The translations under genes and the position numbers were made by a program. From the NCBI GenBank assembly GCA_023430465.1, contig JAEZAM010000119.1:1-14162 (forward strand): 14,162 nt of DNA, in the 5' to 3' direction. Shown one piece after another: positions 6,070 through 13,982 of the stretch (positions are counted from its first letter, which is position 1; each line of letters opens with the position of its first letter). Source of the DNA: Bacteroidota bacterium. GTDB taxonomy: Bacteria > Bacteroidota > Bacteroidia > Chitinophagales > Chitinophagaceae. The notes beneath the pieces were generated by a model. That model saw only the letters and a program-made list of their open reading frames with translations, had not been told where the DNA came from and did not search any database.

Positions 6070-6831
6070 CTAGCGCCCCAGCCACGCTTTGAAGTTACCG
6101 GCCTTCTCCCGGCTTACTATCACTTCTTTTGCTGGTATCGGCGACAACTCAAGCTTTAATTTGCCGTGGGATTCCCCCTGTATGGCGGTTATCGTGCGGA
6201 TATGTATGATGAAACTTCTATTTGCCCTGAAGAATATGGATGGATCAAGCAGGGTCTCCAGTTCTTCCAGTGTATGATCGACAATGAACTTTTCCCGGTC
6301 CGATGTAATGATAAAGACGAGTTTGTCTTCCCCGTAGAAATAAGCGATCTCGTCCACTGAGATGGTTCTATGTTTATTGCCCCTCCTCACAAGAAAGCGC
6401 GATTTATAAACTTTCGACTGGCTGTTCAGTTGAGTCAACAGTTCGACTATCTCCTTGGGCGCTACCTGCATGGCAGATTTCATTTGCCTGAGTTTATCAA
6501 GTGACCTTTGGAGGGATGCCAGCCGGATGGGTTTCAGCAGGTAATCGATGCTGTTCAGTTCGAAAGCCTTCAAGGCAAATTCACTGTAGGAAGTAGTGAA
6601 GATGACCGGGCAATTGACGGCCATGACGTTGAAAATCTCAAAGCTCTGGCCATCACTCAGTTCGATGTCCAGGAAAAGCAGGTCCGGTGCGGGATTGTTT
6701 TGAAACCAGCTGATAGCGCCTGCGATGGTTCCTATCATATCAACTACTTCGATCCCGGGATCGCATTCGCGCAGCATTTCCTTCAGCCGCTCTGCACCCC
6801 ATTGCTCATCTTCAATGATCAGTACCCGCAT
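6070..6831 (-). CDS. LytTR family response regulator
   Basis: The 253-residue protein starts at the ATG at 6831 (MRVLIIEDEQW). It has a receiver domain (residues about 1-115) followed by a LytTR DNA-binding domain (about 145-250). Receiver residues are intact: acidic pair Glu7/Asp8, phospho-acceptor Asp55 in LLFLDIELSD, Thr80, and Lys100 in YLLKP. The LytTR domain shows the usual blocks, with VDEIAYFYGEDKLVFI (about 159-174) and FFRANRSFIIHI (about 200-211). Phosphorylation by the kinase encoded just upstream should change its binding to promoter DNA. The start codon lies inside the kinase gene (20-base overlap), so the two are translationally coupled. A longer in-frame start at 6873 is rejected because receiver domains begin at MRVLIIEDE. 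Target genes are unknown; the downstream peptidase is a neighbour but not a proven target. Confidence 0.95.
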   Translation of the reverse strand: MRVLIIEDEQWGAERLKEMLRECDPGIEVVDMIGTIAGAISWFQNNPAPDLLFLDIELSDGQSFEIFNVMAVNCPVIFTTSYSEFALKAFELNSIDYLLKPIRLASLQRSLDKLRQMKSAMQVAPKEIVELLTQLNSQSKVYKSRFLVRRGNKHRTISVDEIAYFYGEDKLVFIITSDREKFIVDHTLEELETLLDPSIFFRANRSFIIHIRTITAIQGESHGKLKLELSPIPAKEVIVSREKAGNFKAWLGR

Positions 6832-7858
6832 CGACTGGCGTTTGATGTAAGGGAATGCTGACGCGATACACATCTGTCTCTGTGATGGTGACAGGCGGTA
6901 GCCCTGTCAGCCTGAATCTTGCCTGGATGTTTTCGAGTCCTTTTCCGCCCGACTGAACGACCTGTTTGCGCTGGATACGGTTTTCAACGATCAAAGAATT
7001 CTCCAGTGTATAGATCTTCAACACCAGCGGTGAATCAGCCGTGGCCACGTTATGTTTCACCGCATTCTCAATCAGCAGTTGCAGCGTCAATGGAGGCAAC
7101 TGCGCGTTGAAAAAAAGCGGAGCTACATTTCTCTCTATGCGGAAATGATTGTTAAACCGGGTTTGAAGCAGGGCGGCGTAGTCGTCTAGAAAATCCAGTT
7201 CCTCTTTCAATGTAACCAGGTTTTTTTCGTTGACGGTGAGCAGGTAGCGGTAAACCTCTGACATTTCTTCCACGAACTTCTCTGCACGGGTGTTGTCCCG
7301 CCGGATCAGTGAAGACAGGGTGTTCAGTGTATTAAAAAGAAAATGCGGGCTCATCTGCATTTTGAGAGAGTCAAGCTGGGCAACGAGTCTTTGCTTGGCG
7401 AGTGTTTCATTATGGATGAAGGTTTCCTTCCAGAGGGAGAAGAAGTAGGTGGCTTCATAGATCGTAGCGATGAAGAGGCAGTAAAATATATTCTGGCCCA
7501 TGATGCGCAGGTAGTCGTGCAGCGCGATCCGGCTTCCGGGCTGATGATCTTCACCATAAAGATGGATCAGGTCAGCCAGCCAGAATTTCACGGGTGGAAT
7601 GATGGACACGGTCAGCAGCGTAAGCAGGCCTGTGAGTACAAACCGTTTGCGGATATGGGCGATACCGGGAAAAACAGCACGGGAGAGCAGGATGGACAGC
7701 CGGACAGCTTCCCAGACGATGAAGGTAGTGATGACGATGTAAAGGATGAGCTTCAGCAGGCTGATGTTCGCCTCTGTGACGGAGGTGATATAGAAGAAAA
7801 AGAAAGAGACAACGCAGATGGTCAGTTGCCCCCAAAACCGGAGTCGCAGATCATTCAT
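6812..7858 (-). CDS. LytS/YpdA-type sensor histidine kinase
   Basis: The 348-residue membrane kinase starts at the ATG at 7858. Four hydrophobic segments (about 9-27, 33-58, 73-97 and 119-142) make a short sensor with no large external domain. A cytoplasmic linker leads to the His_kinase domain with the phospho-acceptor His172 in QMSPHFLFNTLN. The ATP-binding domain follows, with N-box LLIENAVKHN (Asn265) and G-box GGKGLENIQARF (about 304-315). The signal sensed is unknown. Its partner is the LytTR regulator encoded immediately downstream, overlapping by 20 bases. A longer frame reaching 8077 is rejected: its extra 73 residues are translated from the TGCTGGA-type repeat (QHPAPAF...SYPASSHP) and the start of dnaA's 3' end. 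A partial -7 box, TATCTTTC (7871-7864), lies five bases before the ATG without a -33 TTG. Confidence 0.94.
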   Translation of the reverse strand: MNDLRLRFWGQLTICVVSFFFFYITSVTEANISLLKLILYIVITTFIVWEAVRLSILLSRAVFPGIAHIRKRFVLTGLLTLLTVSIIPPVKFWLADLIHLYGEDHQPGSRIALHDYLRIMGQNIFYCLFIATIYEATYFFSLWKETFIHNETLAKQRLVAQLDSLKMQMSPHFLFNTLNTLSSLIRRDNTRAEKFVEEMSEVYRYLLTVNEKNLVTLKEELDFLDDYAALLQTRFNNHFRIERNVAPLFFNAQLPPLTLQLLIENAVKHNVATADSPLVLKIYTLENSLIVENRIQRKQVVQSGGKGLENIQARFRLTGLPPVTITETDVYRVSIPLHQTPVDAGTDH

Positions 7859-7887
7859 TGACGGAAAGATAGAGAAATGCGGGGATA

Positions 7888-7959
7888 ATGCTGGATGACT
7901 GGATGCGGGATAGCTGAATGCTGGTGCTGGGTGCTGGGTATTGGATGCTAGATGATGGA
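7888..7959. repeat. Degenerate TGCTGGATG-type tandem repeat
   Basis: The stretch repeats ATGCTGGATG, ACTGGATGCGGGATAG, CTGAATGCTGG, TGCTGGG (twice), TATTGGATGC and TAGATGATGG. It is a decayed version of the 22-base tandem at 2761-2804, with the same TGCTGGA and GGATAGCTG words. It fills most of the 175-base gap between dnaA and the histidine kinase gene and lies on the promoter side of the kinase gene. Confidence 0.65.
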
Positions 7960-7992
7960 GGCGAGATACTTTGCGCTCTTTGCTCATTTTGC

Positions 7993-8021
7993 TCCCGAAG
8001 CCTCGGGATTTGCGAGAAACC
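7993..8021 (-). repeat. Hairpin repeat behind dnaA, copy 1
   Basis: In dnaA's direction the sequence reads GGTTTCTCGCAAA followed by the hairpin TCCCGA-GGCT-TCGGGA, starting 12 bases after the dnaA stop. A related element starts eight bases after the stop of the ABC permease gene (13930-13982), in the same orientation relative to the gene. No T-run follows, so it is not a canonical intrinsic terminator, but it may still shape the 3' end of the transcript. Confidence 0.6.
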
Positions 8022-8033
8022 GTCGCGCCGCTT

Positions 8034-9467
8034 CTACATCGCCGCCAGTTGCACTTTTTGCTGCAACTCCAGCACATTCTCCCGGAAAACGGTATCTGTA
8101 TCCATCAGATCCTTCACTGTCTGGCAGCTATGGATAACTGTGGTATGATCACGACCTCCGAAGTGCTCACCGATCGTCTTCAGTGAATTCTTGGTAAAGG
8201 CCTTTGCAAGATACATAGTGATCTGGCGGGCCTGAACGATTTCACGCTTGCGCGTTTTCTGAAGTAATTTATCGTAAGACACATCAAAGTATTCACAGAC
8301 CATCCGTTGGATGGTATCAATAGTGATCTCTTTGCTGGATGATTTGACAAAATTCCTTAACACCTTTTTCGCAAGATCCAAATCGATCTCCCTCCTGTTT
8401 AGCGAAGATTGTGCCAACAGTGAGATCAGCGCGCCTTCCAGTTCCCGTACATTACTATTGATATTATATGCAATGTATTTCACTACTTCCTTCGGCATCT
8501 CAAGGCCGTCATTCTTCATCTTTTTCTCCAGGATCTCGATCCGCGTTTCATAATCGGGTATCTGCAGATCTGCACTCAGGCCCCAGCGAAAACGGCTCAA
8601 TAACCGCTCCTGTACACCGTCCAGGTCCTTTGGTGATTTATCTGACGTGAGGATCAGTTGCTTGTGCGACTGGTGAAGATGATTGAAAATGGCAAAGAAG
8701 GCATCCTGAGATTTTTCCGCTTTCGCGAAAAACTGCACATCATCAATGATCAGGACATCGATGAGCTGGTAAAAATGGATAAAATCGTTGATCGCGTTGT
8801 TGCGGCTGTGATCCATGAACTGGTTGATGAACTTTTCAGAGCTCACATACAGCACGACCTTGTTCGGATGCGCCCTTTTCACTTCATTTCCGATGGATTG
8901 GGCCAGGTGTGTTTTTCCCAAACCGACACCTCCATATATAACCAGCGGGTTGAATGAGTTCGCTCCGGGTTTCTCCGCAACGGTTTTACCGGCGCGGCGG
9001 GCTACCCGGTTGCAATCACCTTCTATAAATGCATCGAATGTATAAATATGGTTGAGCTGGGGGTCGATCTGCATTTTCTTCAGACCGGGAATGACGAATG
9101 GATTCTTTACCGGGTTATTGATAACAAGCGGAAAATCCATTTCATTGTTGGAAAAGGTTTTGAACCCCTGGCCGGTAACATCCATCGTCAATGGCTTGCT
9201 TTTGCTATTGCCACTATCGACCATGATGCGGTATTCAAGACGGGCTTCTTTTCCCAACTCTCTCTTCAAAGTCTTTGCCAATAAATTGACATAATGCTCT
9301 TCGAGGTATTCGAAAAAAAACTGACTTGGAACCTGGATGACGAGAACATTATTTTTTAAAGAAACAGGAGTGATTGGTTCGAACCAGGTTTTGTAATGCT
9401 GCCATTCAACAATGTCTTTGATGATCTTCAAACAATTGGCCCAGACTTTTTCAGCATTCTTATCCAT
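8034..9467 (-). CDS. dnaA: Chromosomal replication initiator protein DnaA
   Basis: The 477-residue protein has the complete DnaA layout. Domain I (about 1-85) handles self-association and helicase loading, and is followed by a short linker. The AAA+ domain III has Walker A GGVGLGKTH (about 179-187), Walker B VLIIDDVQFF (about 238-247), the ERLLSRF segment (about 287-293), and sensor II NVRELEGAL (about 339-347). Domain IV has the DNA-binding signature GGRDHTTVIHSC (about 437-448). It binds ATP, recognises DnaA boxes and opens the replication origin. The ATG at 9467 has no Shine-Dalgarno. dnaN, recF or gyrB, common neighbours in other phyla, are absent here, and the neighbours are a histidine kinase gene and a FAD dehydrogenase gene. 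The upstream region is AT-rich, but the evidence for an origin is weak. Confidence 0.98.
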   Translation of the reverse strand: MDKNAEKVWANCLKIIKDIVEWQHYKTWFEPITPVSLKNNVLVIQVPSQFFFEYLEEHYVNLLAKTLKRELGKEARLEYRIMVDSGNSKSKPLTMDVTGQGFKTFSNNEMDFPLVINNPVKNPFVIPGLKKMQIDPQLNHIYTFDAFIEGDCNRVARRAGKTVAEKPGANSFNPLVIYGGVGLGKTHLAQSIGNEVKRAHPNKVVLYVSSEKFINQFMDHSRNNAINDFIHFYQLIDVLIIDDVQFFAKAEKSQDAFFAIFNHLHQSHKQLILTSDKSPKDLDGVQERLLSRFRWGLSADLQIPDYETRIEILEKKMKNDGLEMPKEVVKYIAYNINSNVRELEGALISLLAQSSLNRREIDLDLAKKVLRNFVKSSSKEITIDTIQRMVCEYFDVSYDKLLQKTRKREIVQARQITMYLAKAFTKNSLKTIGEHFGGRDHTTVIHSCQTVKDLMDTDTVFRENVLELQQKVQLAAM

Positions 9468-9670
9468 CAGTCAGATAGCAGTTTATCCTTGTTATGTACT
9501 CGTTGAAATTAACTTCCTGAAAATTTTCTCCACACAGTGTCAATAAAAAAACTTGGACAGGAGGGCGAATATCACCATTTCTTTTTTAAAAAAAAATTTT
9601 TATTGAACCCTTTTTTTGTTACCCACGGTACGAAAAATTGTTTGTCTTTTTTTGTTCTTCAAAGCGCTCT

Positions 9671-9713
9671 TGAACACGTAAAACGATAACGATGAACACT
9701 ATAAAATGTTCAT
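9671..9713. promoter_or_regulatory. Three TGAACA half-sites: direct and inverted repeats, possible operator
   Basis: TGAACAC occurs at 9671-9677 and again at 9693-9699, 22 bases apart (about two helical turns). The second copy also forms an inverted repeat, ATGAACA-N8-TGTTCAT (9692-9713). Three half-sites on one face of the helix, about 200 bases upstream of dnaA, are what a dimeric regulator would need. There is no independent evidence of binding. Confidence 0.4.
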
Positions 9714-10018
9714 GTACAATCAGCCTGTTTCGTTTCCAAAAAGTAACCGGGTAGTGGTGGTGGAGTTTGCCGGTTTCTGCCGATTTCTTTTGCTCTTTTT
9801 TCAGCAGTCATTCCATGCAGAAGGGCAACACTCTTTTCGTCTGAACAACGGATGTTTTGAAGATAGAACTATTTCCCCTGTGCCGCAAGAAAATCATTCA
9901 TAAACAAAAATAATTTTTAAAAGCCTTGCCTGTACTGCTTTTCAGCCGATGCCTGCCTAAGCCCCCGCTCGTTTCACCAACAAAAATTTATTAGTGACGG
10001 GATATACCCCCTAAATGG

Positions 10019-10026
10019 TATTTTTG
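10019..10026 (+). promoter_or_regulatory. Probable -7 promoter box of the FAD dehydrogenase gene
   Basis: TATTTTTG matches TAnnTTTG exactly and lies 29 bases before the ATG at 10056, giving an expected leader of about 20-25 bases. No TTG lies at the usual 19-21-base distance upstream (the nearest similar triplet is TTA at 9991-9993), so the call rests on the -7 box alone. Confidence 0.45.
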
Positions 10027-10055
10027 CAACGTTTCAGGATAAACACCTGACCAGT

Positions 10056-11612
10056 ATGCAACAACAACTTACACTTAAACTGCTTCCATCGGAAGCTGCC
10101 GATCCTCAAACTATCAACCAGGAGATAAGCAGGATCAAAGGTATTTCCGCATCTCAAATTACCGGTCATCATATACTTCGGCAATCGATTGATGCACGAG
10201 GTAAACAGGTATGGTTTAACCTCACTGTTAATGCCTTCATTAATGAGCCGTTTTATCATCGCAAGCCTGCTGATTTTCACTTCAAAAATGTGCGTGATTC
10301 TTCACCCGTTATTGTGATCATTGGTGCAGGTCCCGCCGGTCTATTTGCTGCGTTGAAATTGATTGAAAATGGAATCAAACCCATCCTCCTCGAAAGAGGT
10401 AAGGATGTCAAGTCAAGACGAAGGGACCTGGCCGCTTTGAACAAGACCGGGGTCGTTAACCCCGACAGCAATTATTGCTTCGGAGAGGGTGGCGCAGGTA
10501 CCTACAGCGATGGTAAATTATATACCCGCAGTTCGAAACGTGGTGACATTGCCAGGATATTGCAACTGTTTGTCCGGTTCGGTGCCGATGAGCGCATCCT
10601 GTACGAAGCGCATCCGCATATCGGCACAAATAAACTCCCGCAGATCATTACGGCTATGCGCCGTCAGATACTCGATGCCGGGGGAGAATTTCATTTCAAT
10701 AAGAAAGTAACCGGTTTTAACATCAACAACGGGCATGTCAGTTCCGTTGTCACGGCCGATGGTGATGAGTGGGCGGGTGATGCCTTTATCCTCGCTACCG
10801 GTCATTCCGCCCGTGATATCTTTGAGCTGCTTCACCGCCAAAGCATCCTGATCGAGGCCAAGCCCTTCGCCCTGGGTGTGCGGGTGGAGCATCCTCAATC
10901 GCTCATCGATGCCGCCCAGTACCACAAACCCATCCGCGACCCATTCCTGCCTCCCGCTTCCTACAGCCTGGTTCAGCAGGTGGACGATAAAGGCGTGTTC
11001 TCCTTTTGCATGTGCCCCGGCGGCATCATTGCACCGGCCGCCACCTCTCCGGGAGAACTGGTGGTCAATGGCTGGAGCCCGTCGAAACGCAACAATCCCT
11101 ACGCCAACAGCGGGATGGTCGTCACCGTAGATGCCGCCGACATCCCGGAATACCAACAGGCCGGGCCCCTGGCTGCCATGAAATTTCAGCAGGCGGTCGA
11201 ACAACGCGCATTCACCGCAGGTGGTGGCGGGTTCCGCGCGCCGGCACAGCGACTGGTTGATTTTACCGAAAATAAACTATCGGCCAGCCTTCCCGACTGC
11301 TCTTACATTCCCGGCCTAACCGAAGCAAAGCTGTCTGCCGTCCTTCCGCCGTTTATCGATCACGCCCTGCGCCAGGCATTCCGGGAGTTTGGAAAAAAAA
11401 TGAAAGGATACCTGACCAACGAGGCTGTCGTGGTGGCAACGGAGTCAAGAACATCTTCACCGGTGCGCATACCACGAAATCCCGAAACATTGCTCCATCC
11501 GCAGCTCGAGAACCTTTATCCCTGTGCGGAGGGTGCGGGGTATGCCGGTGGAATAGTAAGCGCGGCCATGGATGGAGAAAGGATCGCTGCTTTGATCGCC
11601 GCAAAACGATAA
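10056..11612 (+). CDS. FAD-dependent dehydrogenase, COG2509 type
   Basis: The 518-residue protein resembles the uncharacterised FAD-dependent dehydrogenases of COG2509. A small N-terminal domain (about 1-80) precedes the dinucleotide-binding motif VIVIIGAGPAGLFAALKL (about 85-102), with the ribose-binding Glu in ILLERG (about 113). Next comes the family hallmark NYCFGEGGAGTYSDGKLYTR (about 139-158). A second conserved FAD contact, ATGHSARD, is near residue 250. The C-terminal FAD-binding end is EGAGYAGGIVSAAMDGERIA (about 491-510). No signal peptide or membrane segment is seen, so it should be cytoplasmic. The reaction is not known for the family. The gene is divergent from dnaA, and 67 bases separate its stop from the ABC transporter start, which has its own promoter. 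The family call is strong; the function is unknown. Confidence 0.9.
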   Translation: MQQQLTLKLLPSEAADPQTINQEISRIKGISASQITGHHILRQSIDARGKQVWFNLTVNAFINEPFYHRKPADFHFKNVRDSSPVIVIIGAGPAGLFAALKLIENGIKPILLERGKDVKSRRRDLAALNKTGVVNPDSNYCFGEGGAGTYSDGKLYTRSSKRGDIARILQLFVRFGADERILYEAHPHIGTNKLPQIITAMRRQILDAGGEFHFNKKVTGFNINNGHVSSVVTADGDEWAGDAFILATGHSARDIFELLHRQSILIEAKPFALGVRVEHPQSLIDAAQYHKPIRDPFLPPASYSLVQQVDDKGVFSFCMCPGGIIAPAATSPGELVVNGWSPSKRNNPYANSGMVVTVDAADIPEYQQAGPLAAMKFQQAVEQRAFTAGGGGFRAPAQRLVDFTENKLSASLPDCSYIPGLTEAKLSAVLPPFIDHALRQAFREFGKKMKGYLTNEAVVVATESRTSSPVRIPRNPETLLHPQLENLYPCAEGAGYAGGIVSAAMDGERIAALIAAKR

Positions 11613-11631
11613 CATACCGCTTATACAACCA

Positions 11632-11663
11632 TTGAGCACCTCATAGATTCTAAACTATATTTG
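11632..11663 (+). promoter_or_regulatory. Bacteroidota-type promoter of the ABC transporter operon
   Basis: TTG (11632-11634) is followed after 21 bases by TATATTTG (11656-11663), a full match to TTG-N(19-21)-TAnnTTTG. The ATG at 11680 is only 16 bases beyond the -7 box, so the leader should be about ten bases. The promoter begins 19 bases after the stop of the upstream dehydrogenase gene, which argues that the transporter genes are transcribed on their own. Confidence 0.78.
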
Positions 11664-11679
11664 CCAAACAAACTTTGTT

Positions 11680-12615
11680 ATGACCATACTTGAACTGCAA
11701 CATCTTAAGAAGTATTTCGCTTCGCAAAAAGCCGTGGATGACATCAGTCTCCGGATCGAACAGGGCCAAATATTCGGTCTCCTGGGTCCAAACGGCGCGG
11801 GTAAGACCACCCTTATCCGGATGATCACCGGGATCTTTTACCCTGACGAAGGAAACATACAGTTTGATGGAAGAAAGTTCAATCCCCTTGCAGATATCGA
11901 GCACATCGGCTATATGCCCGAAGAAAGAGGTCTGTATAAAAAAATGAAGATCGGTGAGCAGACGCTTTACCTCGCACAATTGAAGGGCATGAGTCGGTCC
12001 GAGGCTACGAAGAAGATCAAGACCTGGTTCGAGAAATTCAACATGGGCAGTTGGTGGAATAAAAAAGTGGAAGATCTATCCAAGGGTATGCAGCAGAAAC
12101 TGCAGTTTGTCACCACGGTCCTCCATGAGCCAAAGCTCATCATCCTCGATGAACCATTCAGCGGACTAGACCCCGTCAACAGCAACCTGATCAAAGACGA
12201 GATCTTCAACCTGGCAAAGAACGGGGCGACAGTGATCTTCAGTACGCACCGGATGGAACAGGTAGAGGAGATCTGTGATCATATCTGCCTGGTGAATAAA
12301 GGAAAAAAGATACTGGACGGTACTGTACATGGTATCAAACAGGAGTACAAGGAGAACCTGTTCCGGGTAAGCTTCCGGGAAGAGGTTATGCCGGATCATG
12401 TGGCGATTCATCTCTTCCAGCTAATGAACAAAGGCGAGCGCGACGTACTCATCAAGATGGATCCTGAGTTCTCCAATAATGAAGTACTTCAGTATTTCAT
12501 GCACAAGGGGCTCAGCATCGAGTCATTCAATGAAGTGTTTCCTTCACTCAATGACATTTTTATCCGTCTTGTCGGCGACACCTCCCTGGCGCGTGAGTTC
12601 CAGGAAGTGAACTAA
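11680..12615 (+). CDS. ABC transporter ATP-binding protein, NatA-like
   Basis: The 311-residue ATPase drives the membrane subunit encoded next to it. The motifs are complete: Walker A GPNGAGKTT (about 36-44), signature LSKGMQQK (about 133-140), Walker B LIILDEPFSGLDP (about 153-165), and switch His190 in FSTHRMEQ. The Q-loop position reads GYMPEERGLY, with Glu where many ABC ATPases have Gln; this variant is usual in the NatA/DUF4162 group. Residues about 220-305 form the extra C-terminal domain (DUF4162-like) seen in that group. Bacillus NatA/NatB exports sodium, but members also export other compounds, so the substrate is open. The start at 11680 is supported by the promoter at 11632-11663. 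A gap of 28 bases leads to the permease gene, giving a two-gene operon. Confidence 0.94.
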   Translation: MTILELQHLKKYFASQKAVDDISLRIEQGQIFGLLGPNGAGKTTLIRMITGIFYPDEGNIQFDGRKFNPLADIEHIGYMPEERGLYKKMKIGEQTLYLAQLKGMSRSEATKKIKTWFEKFNMGSWWNKKVEDLSKGMQQKLQFVTTVLHEPKLIILDEPFSGLDPVNSNLIKDEIFNLAKNGATVIFSTHRMEQVEEICDHICLVNKGKKILDGTVHGIKQEYKENLFRVSFREEVMPDHVAIHLFQLMNKGERDVLIKMDPEFSNNEVLQYFMHKGLSIESFNEVFPSLNDIFIRLVGDTSLAREFQEVN

Positions 12616-12643
12616 TACCATCACCAACTAATGCAACATTATT

Positions 12644-13921
12644 ATGAATAAGAGCCTGCTCATCATACAAAGAGAATACCTTACCCGTGTAAGGAAAAAG
12701 ACCTTTATCATCAGTACGATCCTTTTCCCGCTGCTCTACCTCGGCCTGATATTTTTCACCACTTACCTGGCGGCCACAAGCGGCAGCAGCCGCTCCACGA
12801 TTGCGGTCGTCGATAGCAGCGGTTATTTCGATCGGGGCCGGATAGAACGGGAGAACCAGCGCGACAGCTCGGCTGTGCTGGCCCTCTATAGCGGAAACGT
12901 TGACAGCCTCCGCACGAATTACAAGAAACTGGGGTATGACAGCTATGTCATCATCCCAAACCAGCAAGACTGGCGCTCCGGCGTGAATGCCACCCTGCTC
13001 AGTGAAAAGACAATGAGCCTTGAAGCATCCCGGCCTGTGGCAGCAAAGTTCAACGCGATCTGGGATGAAATAAAAAATGAGAAACTGGGCATCAGTGACA
13101 CCGTCAAATCGCAATTGGAAACAAGCCGGGTTAGAATGGGCACGGTCAACATCAACGATGCCAGCGCCAATTCAGGTGTATCCACCGGTATGGGCTATGT
13201 GGCCGGGTTCCTGATCTACTTCATCTTATTATTATACGGATCACAGGTGATGATGGGTGTGATGGAGGAAAAAACCAACCGAATTGCCGAGGTGATCGTT
13301 TCATCGGTGAAACCATTCCAACTTATGATCGGCAAGATCATCGGTATCGGCCTGGTGGCACTGACTCAATTTTTCCTCTGGATCATCTTCATGCTGGTAA
13401 TATATAATGTAACAAACAGTTCAGCCTCCCCCAGTATGATGAATGGTATGGTCGGTGGTATCCAGCAAATGTTTGCGAGCATCAATGTTCCACTGATCAT
13501 ATTTACGTTTGCGTTTTACCTCCTGGGCGGATTCTTTTTCTACGCGTCTCTTTACGGAGCCATCGGATCGGCGGTCAACGAGGACATGCGCGAAGCCCAG
13601 TCACTCAGTTTCCCCATCACCATGCTGGTGATCCTTTCCATTGCGATGTTGCCGGTGGCGATCAAGGACCCGACAGGCCCCGTGGCGGTCTGGGGCAGCA
13701 TGATCCCTTTCAGTTCTCCTATTATCATGATGGCACGAATTCCCTTTGGCGTTCCCGGTACGGTTCCCTGGTGGCAGTTGGGTGTATCGATGGTCTCGCT
13801 CATTGCGGGTTTCGTCATTACCACCTGGTTCGCGGGTAAGATCTATCGCACGGGTATCCTGATGTATGGCAAGAAGCCAACCTGGGGCGAGATGATCAAA
13901 TGGGCATTCCGGAAGAGTTAA
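12644..13921 (+). CDS. ABC-2 type transporter permease, NatB-like
   Basis: The 425-residue membrane protein is the permease for the preceding ATPase. One helix (about 20-43) near the N-terminus is followed by a large soluble, probably external, domain (about 48-180). Five or six further helices follow (about 184-206, 230-256, 282-303, 322-340, 350-368 and 376-398). The segment GVMEEKTNRIAEVIVSSVKP (about 205-224), after the second helix, is the hallmark coupling region of ABC-2/NatB-type permeases that contacts the ATPase. This topology fits export rather than import. The substrate is not inferable; Na+ export is known for the founding NatAB system only. There is no Shine-Dalgarno before the ATG. 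The stop at 13919-13921 is followed after eight bases by a hairpin repeat. Confidence 0.92.
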   Translation: MNKSLLIIQREYLTRVRKKTFIISTILFPLLYLGLIFFTTYLAATSGSSRSTIAVVDSSGYFDRGRIERENQRDSSAVLALYSGNVDSLRTNYKKLGYDSYVIIPNQQDWRSGVNATLLSEKTMSLEASRPVAAKFNAIWDEIKNEKLGISDTVKSQLETSRVRMGTVNINDASANSGVSTGMGYVAGFLIYFILLLYGSQVMMGVMEEKTNRIAEVIVSSVKPFQLMIGKIIGIGLVALTQFFLWIIFMLVIYNVTNSSASPSMMNGMVGGIQQMFASINVPLIIFTFAFYLLGGFFFYASLYGAIGSAVNEDMREAQSLSFPITMLVILSIAMLPVAIKDPTGPVAVWGSMIPFSSPIIMMARIPFGVPGTVPWWQLGVSMVSLIAGFVITTWFAGKIYRTGILMYGKKPTWGEMIKWAFRKS

Positions 13922-13929
13922 GCCTTCAT

Positions 13930-13982
13930 GGTTCACGCGGATCCCGAAGCTTCGTCCCGATCCCTCGGGATTTGCGTGAAAC
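13930..13982 (+). repeat. Hairpin repeat behind the ABC permease gene, copy 2
   Basis: GTTCACGCGGATCCCGA on the left and TCGGGATTTGCGTGAAAC on the right form a long imperfect inverted repeat. Inside it lies a tight hairpin, TCCCGA-TCCC-TCGGGA (13955-13970). The right arm matches 8003-8020 behind dnaA at 17 of 18 bases. Relative to its gene it has the same orientation and nearly the same distance from the stop (8 against 12 bases). No T-run follows directly. It may act as a weak terminator or an mRNA-stabilising end, or may be a mobile palindromic unit. Confidence 0.65.

Larger units (their letters stand above)
9468..10055. other. 588-base divergent region between dnaA and the FAD dehydrogenase gene
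   Basis: This AT-rich gap carries the control regions of both divergent genes. It includes a run of T/A tracts (about 9582-9660), one near-match to a DnaA box (TTCTCCACA at 9526-9534, one mismatch to TTATCCACA), and a cluster of TGAACA half-sites at 9671-9713. A perfect -7 box for the right-hand gene lies at 10019-10026. One open frame of 65 codons (9706-9903, plus) has no recognisable features and is not called as a gene. I see no clear promoter for dnaA and no array of DnaA boxes. Confidence 0.6.

Noticed and set aside
7859..8077. N-terminal extension of the histidine kinase up to 8077
   Set aside because: The added residues are translated from the TGCTGGATG-type repeat and from the end of dnaA; the kinase family begins at the first membrane segment, matching the ATG at 7858.
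9706..9903. 65-codon plus-strand frame in the dnaA upstream region
   Set aside because: It has no motif, no clear start signal and an unremarkable composition, and it overlaps the inverted repeat at 9692-9713; better read as regulatory sequence.
9468..10055. Chromosomal replication origin
   Set aside because: Only one imperfect DnaA box was found, and dnaA is not next to its origin in all Bacteroidota; kept only as a possibility in the findings.
10518..11204. 228-codon open frame on the minus strand
   Set aside because: It is antisense to the FAD dehydrogenase gene, whose frame carries the conserved motifs across the same stretch; the antisense product resembles nothing known to me.
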